Assembly (NCBI RefSeq): GCF_003026105.1
Contig: NZ_PYNW01000019.1
Coordinates: 1-64,000 of the forward strand
Source: Photobacterium sp. GB-56
Lineage (GTDB): Bacteria > Pseudomonadota > Gammaproteobacteria > Enterobacterales > Vibrionaceae
DNA: 64,000 bases
Reading direction: 5' to 3'
Shown one piece after another: positions 50,686-60,846 of the stretch; the stretch's first letter is position 1, and each line of letters starts with the position of its first letter. The notes beneath the pieces are model-generated. The model made no database searches, was not told the origin of the DNA, and saw nothing but the letters and a program-made list of their open reading frames with translations. Position numbers and translations under genes: made by a program.

Positions 50686-50844
50686 GGCAGTACTTTTCTT
50701 ATTATTAATAAACTAACGCTAACACTTCACTGATCACTGCGCAATTTTCATACCATAAAGATCTGAAGTTGATCCTTAATCATTCACTTTAGTTGTAACT
50801 CAACACTTCTATTTTGTTAAATGTGACTGTTTTTCTGCAAATAG

Positions 50845-51426
50845 TTACTGGAGATGCAGTGCTTGTTGGTGCAGGTGTTCACTAAATTTACTGGCATCCA
50901 TAAACCCTGTTACTCGGGCTTTCGTTGCTTGGTTACCGTTATTATCCCAGAACAATAATGTTGGGAAACCTATGACATTTAGCTGTTGCATCAACGCTAG
51001 ATCTTGTGGGGTATTAGCGGTCACATTCGCTTCGAGTAAGGTGTATTTCTGTAATTGCATCGCCACGGATGGTGAAGGGAAGACTTCTTTTTTGTAGGTA
51101 ATACAAGGCGCACACCAATCAGCGGTTACGTCCAGCAATACCGGTTTATGTTGGCTTGCTGCGTCTGCTAACGCTAGATCTAAATCATCAATAGATTGAA
51201 TAGAGATAAAAGTAGTGGTCGAAATGAGCTGAGCTTGGCGTTCTAAATGTTTAATCGTGGTAAAGAGGAAAATAGAGCACAGACCAATAATGATCCCAAG
51301 TCCAATGCTATATAACCCTTTATATGGGATAGGGTGGCGGCAGATAAACCAGAGTGTTCCGCAAGATAACAGGATACATATAATCGTTATCGCCATGATA
51401 ATCGGGTAATTAGTTAATAACATCAT
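50845..51426 (-). CDS. Thioredoxin-like protein equal to the C-terminal module of DsbD
   Basis: The 193-aa protein has two membrane helices (about 8-28 and 38-57) followed by a periplasm-facing thioredoxin domain with CAPC in LDVTADWCAPCITYKKEVF. Downstream, LEANVTANTPQDLALMQQLN and ARVTGFMDASKF match the gamma domain of DsbD very closely. The two helices correspond to the last two of DsbD. The alpha domain and the other six helices, with the cysteine pair needed to pass electrons, are absent. It occupies the place of dsbD between dcuA and crbR. It may be a working stand-alone reductase or a remnant. Confidence 0.82.
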   Translation of the reverse strand: MMLLTNYPIIMAITIICILLSCGTLWFICRHPIPYKGLYSIGLGIIIGLCSIFLFTTIKHLERQAQLISTTTFISIQSIDDLDLALADAASQHKPVLLDVTADWCAPCITYKKEVFPSPSVAMQLQKYTLLEANVTANTPQDLALMQQLNVIGFPTLLFWDNNGNQATKARVTGFMDASKFSEHLHQQALHLQ

Positions 51427-51469
51427 AGTGATAACTCTTATCTTTGGGGATGTTATTAGCTTAGCAAGA

Positions 51470-51499
51470 ATTTCATCAATTTGTGTAAATGGATGTCAA
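51470..51499 (-). promoter_or_regulatory. Possible promoter of the thioredoxin-like gene
   Basis: On the minus strand TTGACA (complement of 51494-51499) and TGAAAT (complement of 51470-51475) are 18 bases apart, just after the dcuA terminator. The -35 is perfect, the -10 poor. Confidence 0.4.
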
Positions 51500-51508
51500 A
51501 GTTAAGAC

Positions 51509-51540
51509 AAAAAAAGATTGCTCGAGAGCAATCTTTTTTA
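51509..51540 (-). terminator. Terminator after dcuA
   Basis: AAAAAAGATTGCT / AGCAATCTTTTTT with loop CGAG. It is symmetrical, but only dcuA reads into it. Confidence 0.92.
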
Positions 51541-51562
51541 AAATTGGAATGTGTATTTGGTA

Positions 51563-52870
51563 TTACAGCAAGAAGCCGCCAACAGCAAAACCAAGTGCTA
51601 CGGAAGTCGCTATCGTAACGACACCAGGGATAAAGAATGGGTGGTTAAATACAAGGTTACCAATACGGGTGGAACCTGTGTCATCCATTTCAACGGCTGC
51701 CAATAGGGTTGGGTAAGTAGGCAGAACGAACAATGCACTCACTGCTGCAAATGAAGCAATCATAGTTAGCGGTGCGACGCCAATCGCCAATGCTGCTGGC
51801 ATCAGTGCAACAGTTGTTGCGCCCTGAGAGTAAAGTAGCATTGATGCAAAGAATAATACCAGTGATAGCATCCATGGGTATTCACCTAATAGAGAACCAG
51901 CAACTTCCTTGATACCATCAACGTGGGCGTTAACAAATGTTGAACCTAACCATGCCACACCTAATACACAGATACAGGCAGTCATACCTGAACGGAACGT
52001 CGGCGCAGAAGCAATTTTTGATGCGTCAATCTTACATAACCAAACGGTAGCTGCAGCTGCTGTTAGCATTACCGACATGATTGCTTCGTTACGACCTAGA
52101 GTTGGGTTGTCAATTAAGCCAATAGAGTGCGAAATAGCAGCGGCGTAGCAAACGACAAAGATAATCGCGACTAAAAAGATGTAAGTTGCCCGTTTTGCTT
52201 GAGGTTTAATTTCGCGACGGCTTGTATTATCAGCCGTTACTAGACCTTTTGCTAGGCGTTCTTGATAAATAGGATCATCTTTTAGCTCACACCCCATAAA
52301 ATTGGCAACAAAAGCGCCAACCATACAAGCAATGAATGTTGTAGGGATACAGATTGCCAGTAGTGTTACGTAGCTTACGCCGATAGGTTCTAAAATACCG
52401 GAGAAAGCAACAACGGCCGCAGATATTGGGGATGCAGTAATTGCAATTTGTGAGGCAATAACGGCAATAGAAAGAGGGCGAGATGGGCGAATACCTTGGC
52501 CTTTAGCCACTTCTGCAATAACCGGTAAGGTTGAAAATGCGGTATGTCCAGTACCTGCCATTACCGTCATTAAGTAGGTCACGATTGGCGCATAGAAAGT
52601 AATGCGCTTTGGATTTTTACGCAGAAAATCTTCTGCAAGTTGTACCAGCCAGTCCATACCGCCCGCGACTTGCATGGCGGCAATGGCAGTGATCACTGAC
52701 ATAATGATTAAGATAACATCGACAGGGATAAATGATTGGCTGGTAGGCACACCTAACACTAGCGATAAAACAATAACGCCTGCACCACCGGCGAAACCAA
52801 TCCCGATCCCACCAATCCTTGCCCCTAAAAAGATAAAGGCAAGGACAACAAAGAGCTCTATTCCAATCAT
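51563..52870 (-). CDS. dcuA: Anaerobic C4-dicarboxylate transporter DcuA
   Basis: Inner-membrane exchanger for aspartate, fumarate, malate and succinate. The 435-aa protein is hydrophobic throughout, begins IGIELFVVLAFIFLGARIGG, and contains GTGHTAFSTLPVIAEVAKGQ and the ASQIAITASPISAAVVAFSG segment of the Dcu family. It follows aspA in the same direction, the usual aspartate-fumarate module. Confidence 0.96.
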   Translation of the reverse strand: MIGIELFVVLAFIFLGARIGGIGIGFAGGAGVIVLSLVLGVPTSQSFIPVDVILIIMSVITAIAAMQVAGGMDWLVQLAEDFLRKNPKRITFYAPIVTYLMTVMAGTGHTAFSTLPVIAEVAKGQGIRPSRPLSIAVIASQIAITASPISAAVVAFSGILEPIGVSYVTLLAICIPTTFIACMVGAFVANFMGCELKDDPIYQERLAKGLVTADNTSRREIKPQAKRATYIFLVAIIFVVCYAAAISHSIGLIDNPTLGRNEAIMSVMLTAAAATVWLCKIDASKIASAPTFRSGMTACICVLGVAWLGSTFVNAHVDGIKEVAGSLLGEYPWMLSLVLFFASMLLYSQGATTVALMPAALAIGVAPLTMIASFAAVSALFVLPTYPTLLAAVEMDDTGSTRIGNLVFNHPFFIPGVVTIATSVALGFAVGGFLL

Positions 52871-52944
52871 AGAATTTTTCCTGTTTAAAAGTTTAAAAAA
52901 TAGAAGTTAAAAATAAAAAGTTTGAGGTAAAAACAAAAAATTTC

Positions 52945-52979
52945 GCAAAAAAAAGCGGATCCTCTAGTGAAAATCCGCT
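52945..52979 (-). terminator. Terminator-like hairpin between aspA and dcuA
   Basis: AGCGGAT (52954-52960) and ATCCGCT (52973-52979) pair; on the minus strand a run of T follows (complement of the A run at 52947-52954). Likely a partial terminator giving more aspA than dcuA. Confidence 0.75.
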
Positions 52980-53002
52980 GTATTACTCAGGTACCGCTAC
53001 GC

Positions 53003-54466
53003 TTAGTTATAGCGCTGTGCCTTGTATTGAGGGTGCATTAAGTTTTCGATGGAGAAGATATCATCTAATTGCTCTTCCGTCAGCAAGCCGCGCTCTAGCA
53101 CCACTTCACGGACGCTCTTACCGGTTTCAGCACAGATTTTACCTACGATATCGCCTTCATGGTGACCAATGAATGGGTTTAAGTAAGTCACGATACCGAT
53201 AGAGTTAAACACGTAGCTCTCACAGACATCTTGATTGACTGTGATGCCTTCGATACATTTCTCACGTAAATTAACACACGCATTTTTAAGCAAGCTGATT
53301 GATTCAAACAACGCTTGGCCAATCACAGGCTCCATGACGTTAAGTTGAAGCTGACCTGCTTCTGCTGCAAAAGTAATGGTTGTATCGTTACCAATTACTT
53401 TAAAGCAAACTTGGTTAACCACTTCTGGGATAACAGGGTTTACTTTTGCAGGCATGATAGATGAGCCTGCTTGCATTTCAGGAAGGTTGATTTCGTTCAA
53501 ACCTGCACGAGGACCAGAAGACAGTAGACGTAGATCGTTACAGATCTTAGAGAGTTTCACCGCAGTACGTTTTAGCGCGCCGTGAACCATAACATAAGCG
53601 CCACAGTCAGATGTTGCTTCGATCAAGTCTTCTGCTGGGGTAACAGGTAGGCCTGTAATTTCAGCTAGACGTTGAACCGCTAGGTGTTGGTAACCTGTCG
53701 CTGCATTCAAACCAGTACCGATAGCCGTCGCACCTAGGTTGACTTCAAGCAGTAGCTGCGCGGTGTAATGCAGGTTTTTGATTTCTTCTTTTAACAACAC
53801 ACTATAAGCATGGAATTCTTGGCCTACCGTCATTGGTACAGCGTCTTGTAGCTGAGTACGGCCCATTTTTAAGATGCTAGCAAATTCCGTTGCTTTCACA
53901 TCGAAGGCTGTCTTTAGGTACTCTAATGCTTCTAGCATGTTAATGATGCTGTTATATACCGCAACGCGGAAACCAGTAGGGTAAGCACAGTTAGTCGATT
54001 GTGACTTGTTTACGTGATCGTTCGGGTTAATGATGTCATATTCACCTTTCTTTTTGCCCATAAGCTCAAGAGCAAGGTTTGCAATCACTTCATTGGTGTT
54101 CATGTTGACAGATGTGCCAGCGCCGCCTTGGTATACATCAGAAGGGAATTGATCCATACAACGGCCTGTTTCTAAAATAAGATCACAAGCTTGCTCGATG
54201 TAGTTACCGACTTCTGAAGGGATCGCACCCAGTTCTTTGTTCGCCATCGCTGCAGCTTTTTTGGTGAAAACCATGCCGCGAACAAACTCAGGTACGTCTG
54301 AGATGGTGGTATTAGAGATATTAAAGTTTTCGATTGCACGTAGAGTGTGAATACCCCAATACGCGTCTGCTGGAACGTGACGCTCACCAAGAAGATCTTC
54401 TTCGATTCGAGTTGCAACATTCAGTGCTGCTTCGTTATTTTTTTCAAGATCAATCATCTGAGACAT
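53003..54466 (-). CDS. aspA: Aspartate ammonia-lyase
   Basis: Converts aspartate to fumarate and ammonia. The 487-aa protein has the fumarase/aspartase signature [11 protein letters not shown] and the [16 protein letters not shown] and [12 protein letters not shown] motifs. E. coli AspA is 478 aa. It feeds fumarate to anaerobic respiration together with DcuA, the next gene. Confidence 0.97.
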   Translation of the reverse strand: MSQMIDLEKNNEAALNVATRIEEDLLGERHVPADAYWGIHTLRAIENFNISNTTISDVPEFVRGMVFTKKAAAMANKELGAIPSEVGNYIEQACDLILETGRCMDQFPSDVYQGGAGTSVNMNTNEVIANLALELMGKKKGEYDIINPNDHVNKSQSTNCAYPTGFRVAVYNSIINMLEALEYLKTAFDVKATEFASILKMGRTQLQDAVPMTVGQEFHAYSVLLKEEIKNLHYTAQLLLEVNLGATAIGTGLNAATGYQHLAVQRLAEITGLPVTPAEDLIEATSDCGAYVMVHGALKRTAVKLSKICNDLRLLSSGPRAGLNEINLPEMQAGSSIMPAKVNPVIPEVVNQVCFKVIGNDTTITFAAEAGQLQLNVMEPVIGQALFESISLLKNACVNLREKCIEGITVNQDVCESYVFNSIGIVTYLNPFIGHHEGDIVGKICAETGKSVREVVLERGLLTEEQLDDIFSIENLMHPQYKAQRYN

Positions 54467-54912
54467 AATATAGCCCTTTGGGAATCTTTTAATAAAATCA
54501 ATGATTAAGCCAACTGTCTAAGCAAAGGGTCCGTTTTGCTAAGTTGAAGCAAGATGATCGTACCTGACATCTTAATTGATGCTGATGATACTCCCCTGAT
54601 TGGCTAAAAACATAATCCAGATCACTTTTTACGTGAGCCTGAAAATATTTGCACAGAAACGCGATCCTACTCACAAAAGTTGTTAACAGGAGGGGTGGCT
54701 TATTTATCTAAAAATGAAAAGAAATAACAAAATATGAACAAGTTGTTTGAGGGGGAAATGTGTATTTAAGGTTTAGTGCAAAAAGAACTGTTGAATTATT
54801 TGTTAACGATTTTTTATCTTAGGCGACACGGTATTTAGCGTTTAAACATGTAATACTATATTGAGTCATTCAGCGTTTTGAATACCGATACGTTATAAAA
54901 AAGAGGTTAGGT
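54467..54912. other. Divergent gap between aspA and fxsA
   Basis: About 445 AT-rich bases with promoters expected for both genes. I looked for FNR and CRP sites; only half-matches were found (TTGATGCTGATGAT near 54578 and a GATCACTTTTT half-site near 54618). No gene is seen. Confidence 0.5.
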
Positions 54913-55428
54913 GTGTTTGCAATATTAATGCTGCTTTTTATCGCCGTTCCAATGATTGAAATTGGTCTATTTATTCAGGTCGGTGGCTTTTTAGGTTTTT
55001 GGCCGACCATGATGCTAGTGTTTATTACTGCCGTGGTTGGGGCTTCTTTGGTACGTAGCCAAGGATTAGCGACATTAATGTCTGTACAAACAAAGATGCA
55101 GCAAGGGCAAATGCCAGCACAAGAAATTGTTGAAGGTGTACTGTTAGCCGTTGCTGGAGTGTTATTGCTTACGCCTGGATTTATGACAGATGCATTAGGC
55201 ATGTGTATTTTACTGCCGCCTATTCGTGCCAAAATTGCACAGCAATTGATGCAGCGCGTAAAAGTGCAGAGCAACTTTAATCAGTTTGGTGGCGGTTTTA
55301 GCTCGGGGTTTGATGGGCAATCAACTGGGCCGTTTAGTCATAAAAATGATAATGGTGATGTTTTCGATGGTGAATTTGAACGTAAAGATGATCAAAATAA
55401 CAACCATCAAAACCCACGTTTAAAGTAG
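54913..55428 (+). CDS. fxsA: Inner-membrane protein FxsA
   Basis: FxsA overproduction relieves F-exclusion of phage T7 in E. coli; its normal role is unknown. The 171-aa protein starts with GTG after AAGAGG. Three to four helices lie in the first 110 residues, with the family core GASLVRSQGLATLM and LLTPGFMTDALG. The hydrophilic tail is Asn/Asp/Gly-rich. Located by aspA and groES, as in E. coli. Confidence 0.93.
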   Translation: MFAILMLLFIAVPMIEIGLFIQVGGFLGFWPTMMLVFITAVVGASLVRSQGLATLMSVQTKMQQGQMPAQEIVEGVLLAVAGVLLLTPGFMTDALGMCILLPPIRAKIAQQLMQRVKVQSNFNQFGGGFSSGFDGQSTGPFSHKNDNGDVFDGEFERKDDQNNNHQNPRLK

Positions 55429-55461
55429 GTCTTTAAACGTAGTATATAAAAAGTTATTAAT

Positions 55462-55489
55462 AAAAAAGGCAGCGTTAGCTGCCTTTTTT
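55462..55489. terminator. Bidirectional terminator between fxsA and the MATE gene
   Basis: AAAAAAGGCAGC / GCTGCCTTTTTT with loop GTTA. The flanking genes converge. Confidence 0.94.
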
Positions 55490-55502
55490 ATATTTACACT
55501 AT

Positions 55503-56876
55503 TCATATTTTAGAGGGGATAACGAGCGAAGATAAGGTTGTTTTTCGTAATCGCCGCGCATACAAATAAGCACAAATACCACCAATAACATTGGCAATGG
55601 AGATGCCGATAAAGAGCCCTTTCGTACCATAGTACAAGCTGCCTACCCAAGCGCTTGGTAGCAGAAAACCAAATAAACGTAACAGGTTCCAAATCAGTGC
55701 GTTGACGGTTTTATGTAATGCATTGAGCGCGCTAATGAGTAGCATACATACTGCTTGTAAACCATAACTAGCTGGTACGACTAATAAATAATGCCACAGT
55801 TGATGTTGTACTGTGGCATCACGAGAAAACAGTGAAGCTAATGGCACACTGAGTGGCACCATGGCGATAAAAATCAACAGTTGGAATAAAATCGCAAAAT
55901 GCATGGCAGTAAAAAGCGCCTTAAAAGCCCGTTCCGGTTTATTGGCGCCAAGGTTTTGCGCCATAAACGGCATTAATGCAGAGCCCAATGCCATCATCCC
56001 TATCACTAAAATTGATTCAATACGCATCGCGGCACCGAATGCGGCAACTGATGCGGTACCTTGCGCGGCAAGCAATGACATTAATAGAGCGCTCGATAAT
56101 GGATTGAGTGCGTTTGATAATCCAGCAGGCGCGCCAATATGTAAAATCTGCTGCCAATCAGATTTTAATTTTAGGAGGACTGGCATTGTGAGTAATTTTT
56201 CACGGCGATGGAGCAAATACAATGATGCGGTTAATGCTACAGCCCAACTGATCCCGCTTGAGATAGCAGCGCCTTTCACTCCTAATTCTGGAAACGGCCC
56301 GTAACCAAAGATCAATAAAGGATCGAGGATACCGTTAATTAAACCAGCTATGATCATAATTTTAGCTGGGCTTTTGGCATCGCCTGTTGCGCGTATTGCA
56401 CTGTTACCCGTCATAGGGATCACCAATAAGGGGATTGCGATGTACCACACAGTCATATATTCGTGGATGATTGGCAGTAAATCCGCACTGGCGCCCATTA
56501 AGGAAAAGAGTGGATCTATCGTTAGCCACCCAACGGTTGAACCTAACACCATTAAAATAACGGCAAGCAATAAACCATGTGTGGTAAGTCTTGCTGCACT
56601 TTTGGTATCACCACTTCCGAGTAAACGTCCAATGCTGGTGGAGATCCCAACACTCATGCCCATGGTGATACAGTTCAGACCAAAGGTAACGGGAAATGTA
56701 AAACTGACCGCGGCTAATGCATTGGTGCCAAGTAGTGAGATAAAAAATGTATCAACCAGATTAAACATTAAAATAGCAATCATACCGAATACCATTGGTA
56801 CAGCTAAACGGCGTAATGCATCTGGGATCGGATCGGATAATAAGCCGTATTTATCAGGCTTGTTGTTGGTTTCCAT
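55503..56876 (-). CDS. MATE family efflux transporter
   Basis: A 12-helix cation-coupled exporter of the MATE/MepA branch. The 457-aa protein (start METNNKPDKYG at 56876) has PMVFGMIAILMFNLVDTFF in helix 1-2 and the repeat-half motif GAPAGLSNALNPLSSALLM. A longer frame to 56933 adds 19 residues without a family match. Substrates (drugs, dyes) cannot be predicted. Divergent from groES. Confidence 0.9.
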   Translation of the reverse strand: METNNKPDKYGLLSDPIPDALRRLAVPMVFGMIAILMFNLVDTFFISLLGTNALAAVSFTFPVTFGLNCITMGMSVGISTSIGRLLGSGDTKSAARLTTHGLLLAVILMVLGSTVGWLTIDPLFSLMGASADLLPIIHEYMTVWYIAIPLLVIPMTGNSAIRATGDAKSPAKIMIIAGLINGILDPLLIFGYGPFPELGVKGAAISSGISWAVALTASLYLLHRREKLLTMPVLLKLKSDWQQILHIGAPAGLSNALNPLSSALLMSLLAAQGTASVAAFGAAMRIESILVIGMMALGSALMPFMAQNLGANKPERAFKALFTAMHFAILFQLLIFIAMVPLSVPLASLFSRDATVQHQLWHYLLVVPASYGLQAVCMLLISALNALHKTVNALIWNLLRLFGFLLPSAWVGSLYYGTKGLFIGISIANVIGGICAYLYARRLRKTTLSSLVIPSKI

Positions 56877-56972
56877 AGCGGTCTCATTGTAAGGATGCTT
56901 GCATACCCTAATGCAAAGAATGTGATCGGGCAAAAGTTCTCAAATAAATAATGAAAAAAAATTGGTCTACAC

Positions 56973-57001
56973 CTTGGGTTCTCTCATATTAGACCCAACA
57001 T
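56973..57001 (+). promoter_or_regulatory. Weak sigma32-like heat-shock promoter of groESL
   Basis: CTTGGG (56973-56978) and CCCAACAT (56994-57001) lie 15 bases apart and loosely resemble CTTGAA and CCCCATNT. The two also form a small inverted repeat (TTGGGTT/GACCCAA). Only position and partial match support it. Confidence 0.35.
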
Positions 57002-57085
57002 GTTTAGATAATAGAAAAGTCGCCAAACATCAGTTTGTGTGTACATTCATGTATGGAAATTACCAATTATCAGGAGAGACGACCG

Positions 57086-57376
57086 ATGAATATTCGTCCT
57101 TTACACGACCGTGTTATCGTTGAGCGCCAAGAAGTTGAATCTAAGTCTGCTGGCGGCATTGTATTAACAGGTTCTGCGGCTGAAAAATCAACACGCGGCA
57201 AAGTACTTGCAGTAGGCAAAGGTCGTATTTTAGAAAACGGTTCTGTTCAGCCACTTGACGTTAAAGTTGGCGACACTGTTATCTTTGCTGAAGGCTACGG
57301 CACTAAGACTGAAAAGATCGATGGCAAAGAAGTTCTAATCATGTCTGAAAATGACATCATGGCAATCGTTGAATAA
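57086..57376 (+). CDS. groES: Co-chaperonin GroES
   Basis: The lid of the GroEL folding chamber. Start at 57086 ([18 protein letters not shown]) follows AGGAGAGA; the upstream 17 codons of open frame are leader. 96 aa (E. coli 97). The mobile loop at about 17-33 ([17 protein letters not shown]) is intact. groEL follows after 41 bases. Confidence 0.98.
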   Translation: MNIRPLHDRVIVERQEVESKSAGGIVLTGSAAEKSTRGKVLAVGKGRILENGSVQPLDVKVGDTVIFAEGYGTKTEKIDGKEVLIMSENDIMAIVE

Positions 57377-57402
57377 TCCGATCACATCGAATTAAAAATT
57401 AA

Positions 57403-59061
<1,659 letters not shown>

Positions 59062-59100
59062 CCCATTAATAACAGTAGAGATTTTCCTCTTAGTTATTTG

Positions 59101-59130
59101 AAAAGCCGAGCATGATGCTCGGCTTTTTTA
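59101..59130 (+). terminator. Terminator after groEL
   Basis: AAAAGCCGAGCA / TGCTCGGCTTTT with loop TGA, then TTTTTTA. Confidence 0.93.
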
Positions 59131-59204
59131 TTGCCTGATAAATATAGAACCAATATACGTAACATTGTTTTTATTGTTGTACATAGTTTGTCGGGAATAT
59201 TCCT

Positions 59205-59250
59205 AAAAAAGCTGCACAAAAATAAAGTTATTTTAAAACAATGAGTTATG
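59205..59250 (+). repeat. AGCTGTAC/IHF-like element, copy A
   Basis: AAAAAAGCTGCAC, then 27 A/T-rich bases, then GTTATG. The 3' end AAACAATGAGTTA matches the IHF consensus WATCAANNNNTTR with one mismatch. Confidence 0.5.
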
Positions 59251-59716
59251 TAAGTGTTACGATGTGTTAGCTTATACCGTTGAAAGTGTACACCTATTTG
59301 CTGTTCTTGTTATATAAAGGTGTTCGTCTTGTCCTGTTACTCTATCTAATACACTCAAGATAAAAGTAAGGCGTGATTGTTATAATCAAGCATATAATCA
59401 GAAAAAATCATGTACAGCATTATTCCTTAAAAATACCAATAACCACCCTTTTGAGTGATAAAGATATAAGAGTTTATATTTCCATCTTTTAAATCAAATT
59501 GTGGTTTTATGTTTTTATTGTGTATAAACTCAATTAAGCAACTTAATTGCCATTAATATATTAGAGCATGTTTTTTGTGAAATAAGATTAAAAATGTGTT
59601 CAATAAGTATTGGTTTAATAATACTTAATCAAACTATCGACTTTGACGTGGTCGATAAATATGATTTTTCTAGTATATTAACCTCTATGAACTATTGCTC
59701 ATCTAGAAAAAAGCCC

Positions 59717-59761
59717 CAAAAGCTGTACGTTGTTTTTATTGTTTTATTTCAATAAGTTATG
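59717..59761 (+). repeat. AGCTGTAC/IHF-like element, copy B
   Basis: CAAAAGCTGTAC, then 27 T-rich bases, then GTTATG. The 3' end TTTCAATAAGTTA matches the IHF consensus with one mismatch and has a T tract upstream, as strong IHF sites do. The same GTTATGT follows in copies A and B. Confidence 0.55.
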
Positions 59762-59773
59762 TGGGAATAAAAA

Positions 59774-59787
59774 GGCACTATAAATGC
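59774..59787 (+). promoter_or_regulatory. Sigma54-like -24/-12 site
   Basis: AGGCACTATAAATGC has GG (59774-59775) and GC (59786-59787) separated by exactly 10 bases, with GGCAC and TGC matching the sigma54 consensus. It lies just after the IHF-like end of copy B, and IHF often assists sigma54 promoters. A start near 59799 would transcribe the mini-ORF below. Confidence 0.4.
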
Positions 59788-59860
59788 GATTGTATTTGAG
59801 CATAAAAAAGCTGTAATTTTTTTATTTAGCTGTACAGGTTAGTTCGGAGAGGAGATTTTG

Positions 59861-59893
59861 ATGTCTGATAGGGCTGGAAACGATGGTGTTTAG
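59861..59893 (+). CDS. Putative 10-codon ORF with a strong ribosome site
   Basis: ATG at 59861 is preceded by GGAGAGGAG with 6-base spacing, an unusually strong site. The ORF encodes MSDRAGNDGV and stops at 59893, just before the terminator hairpin of the opposite gene. It may be a leader peptide, a small regulatory RNA feature or chance. Confidence 0.3.
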   Translation: MSDRAGNDGV

Positions 59894-59895
59894 TT

Positions 59896-59933
59896 ATAAA
59901 AACGCCCCTGTATATTTAAGCAGAGGCGTAGTG
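59896..59933 (-). terminator. Terminator after the unknown 152-aa gene
   Basis: On the minus strand ACGCCTCTG / CAGGGGCGT (one wobble) is followed by TTTTTATAAC. Confidence 0.85.
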
Positions 59934-59953
59934 AATATCAAAAAGGGAGTCTA

Positions 59954-60412
59954 TTAGCTCTCGCTAGGCAGGTTATCCTGATTTAATGAGACCCACGCAG
60001 CCATAAAGCAAATAATGAACGACTGGATGAAACCACGTAAATCGATATCACCTTGAACTAATACATCATCGGCGTTAGTTTCCATGTTAAAAGATACGGT
60101 ACGATCCTTTATGCTGAAGAATACACGACCAACCAGTACTAAGTTCTCACCATTATCGTCTGGGTTGTAAACCATACCAGCGCCAATTTGATCGTGTTCA
60201 GTGATAGGTAAAGCGCTAAACGCTAACTTTTCAGCTCCTTCAAAGCCAAAGCCAGCGTAATGCTTACTTGGATCTTCTTGTTGTAATAGCTGAGAAAGCA
60301 TCTCTGTATAAGTCTCTAGGGCTTCTTCTGGTACATCTTTAGTGTTTACCTGTCCCATGTCAAAAGGCTTTTCATCTTCAATCATAGCAACGTTATAGGT
60401 AAAGTCTGTCAT
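59954..60412 (-). CDS. Hypothetical protein, 152 aa
   Basis: I do not recognise this protein. Start at 60412 (MTDFTYNVAMIEDEKPFDMG) is chosen because AAAGGAT lies just upstream; the open frame extends 11 codons further. The protein is acidic and soluble-looking. The middle reads like a beta-rich domain (GAGMVYNPDD, LVLVGRVFFSIKDRTVSFNM), and a hydrophobic helix FIQSFIICFMAAWVSL lies near the C-terminus at about 127-143. No signal peptide. It has its own terminator and sits between groEL and rimK in the least conserved part of the window. Confidence 0.75.
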   Translation of the reverse strand: MTDFTYNVAMIEDEKPFDMGQVNTKDVPEEALETYTEMLSQLLQQEDPSKHYAGFGFEGAEKLAFSALPITEHDQIGAGMVYNPDDNGENLVLVGRVFFSIKDRTVSFNMETNADDVLVQGDIDLRGFIQSFIICFMAAWVSLNQDNLPSES

Positions 60413-60445
60413 CGTTAATCCTTTGATTTTTAATATCATCATCAT

Positions 60446-60810
60446 TATATAACGTACTACGTTAACGTAATTTTGAACGGTCTGATAGTGTTAATCTCAT
60501 CAGTGATTAGTGGATGTTTTAACGATCACATTTATAGGAATGTGATGATATATTGTTCCAAACTTTGCTTTTTTCAGTGAAGAGGTAAGCTGTTACTTAC
60601 TAACTATATTAATAATAAATAAGGCATAAAGAACCTGGCGGTATTAAAGTTTTAGTTTGCTGAGGAAAAAGCTTAAAAAGCTGTACAGAATTAATTTGTT
60701 TATAATCAATAAGTTAGGCTGGCATTCTGAGGTTTTTACTTGTGGGTGTTTTTGTTCTGCTTTTTGCTGTATTTTAAGTGAAAAGCTGATCTTTATTTTA
60801 GTTCATAATT
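60446..60810. other. Gap between rimK and the unknown gene
   Basis: About 365 AT-rich bases with no gene seen. It contains element copy D (60674-60716) and should hold the promoter of the unknown minus-strand gene. Confidence 0.5.
60674..60716 (+). repeat. AGCTGTAC/IHF-like element, copy D
   Basis: TAAAAAGCTGTAC, then A/T-rich bases, then AATCAATAAGTTA, a perfect IHF consensus (60704-60716). Confidence 0.55.
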
Positions 60811-60837
60811 GCCGTTGTTATGAAATATAACAACGGC
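60811..60837. other. Perfect 11-bp inverted repeat downstream of rimK
   Basis: GCCGTTGTTAT and ATAACAACGGC flank a 5-base loop, ending 10 bases after the rimK stop. No T run follows on either strand, so it is at best a weak terminator or an mRNA 3'-end stabiliser. Confidence 0.6.
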
Positions 60838-60846
60838 GAGTTCAAC

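Larger units (their letters stand above)
59131..59860. other. Long AT-rich gap downstream of groEL
   Basis: About 730 bases without a supportable long gene on either strand. It holds two full copies (59205-59250 and 59717-59761) and a partial copy (59804-59835) of the AGCTGTAC/IHF-like motif, and a sigma54-like site near 59774. No tRNA and no Qrr-type small RNA was found. Confidence 0.6.

Noticed and set aside
54578-54630. FNR-like and CRP-like sites upstream of aspA
   Set aside because: Only half-sites match; the second halves are too far from consensus to name an operator.
55813-56892. Two long antisense frames (163 and 180 codons) opposite the MATE gene
   Set aside because: Shadows of the membrane-protein codons; the real gene on the other strand has clear motifs and helices.
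59131-59860. Possible Qrr small RNA after groEL because of the sigma54-like site
   Set aside because: The conserved Qrr core is absent and no Qrr-like terminator follows the site.
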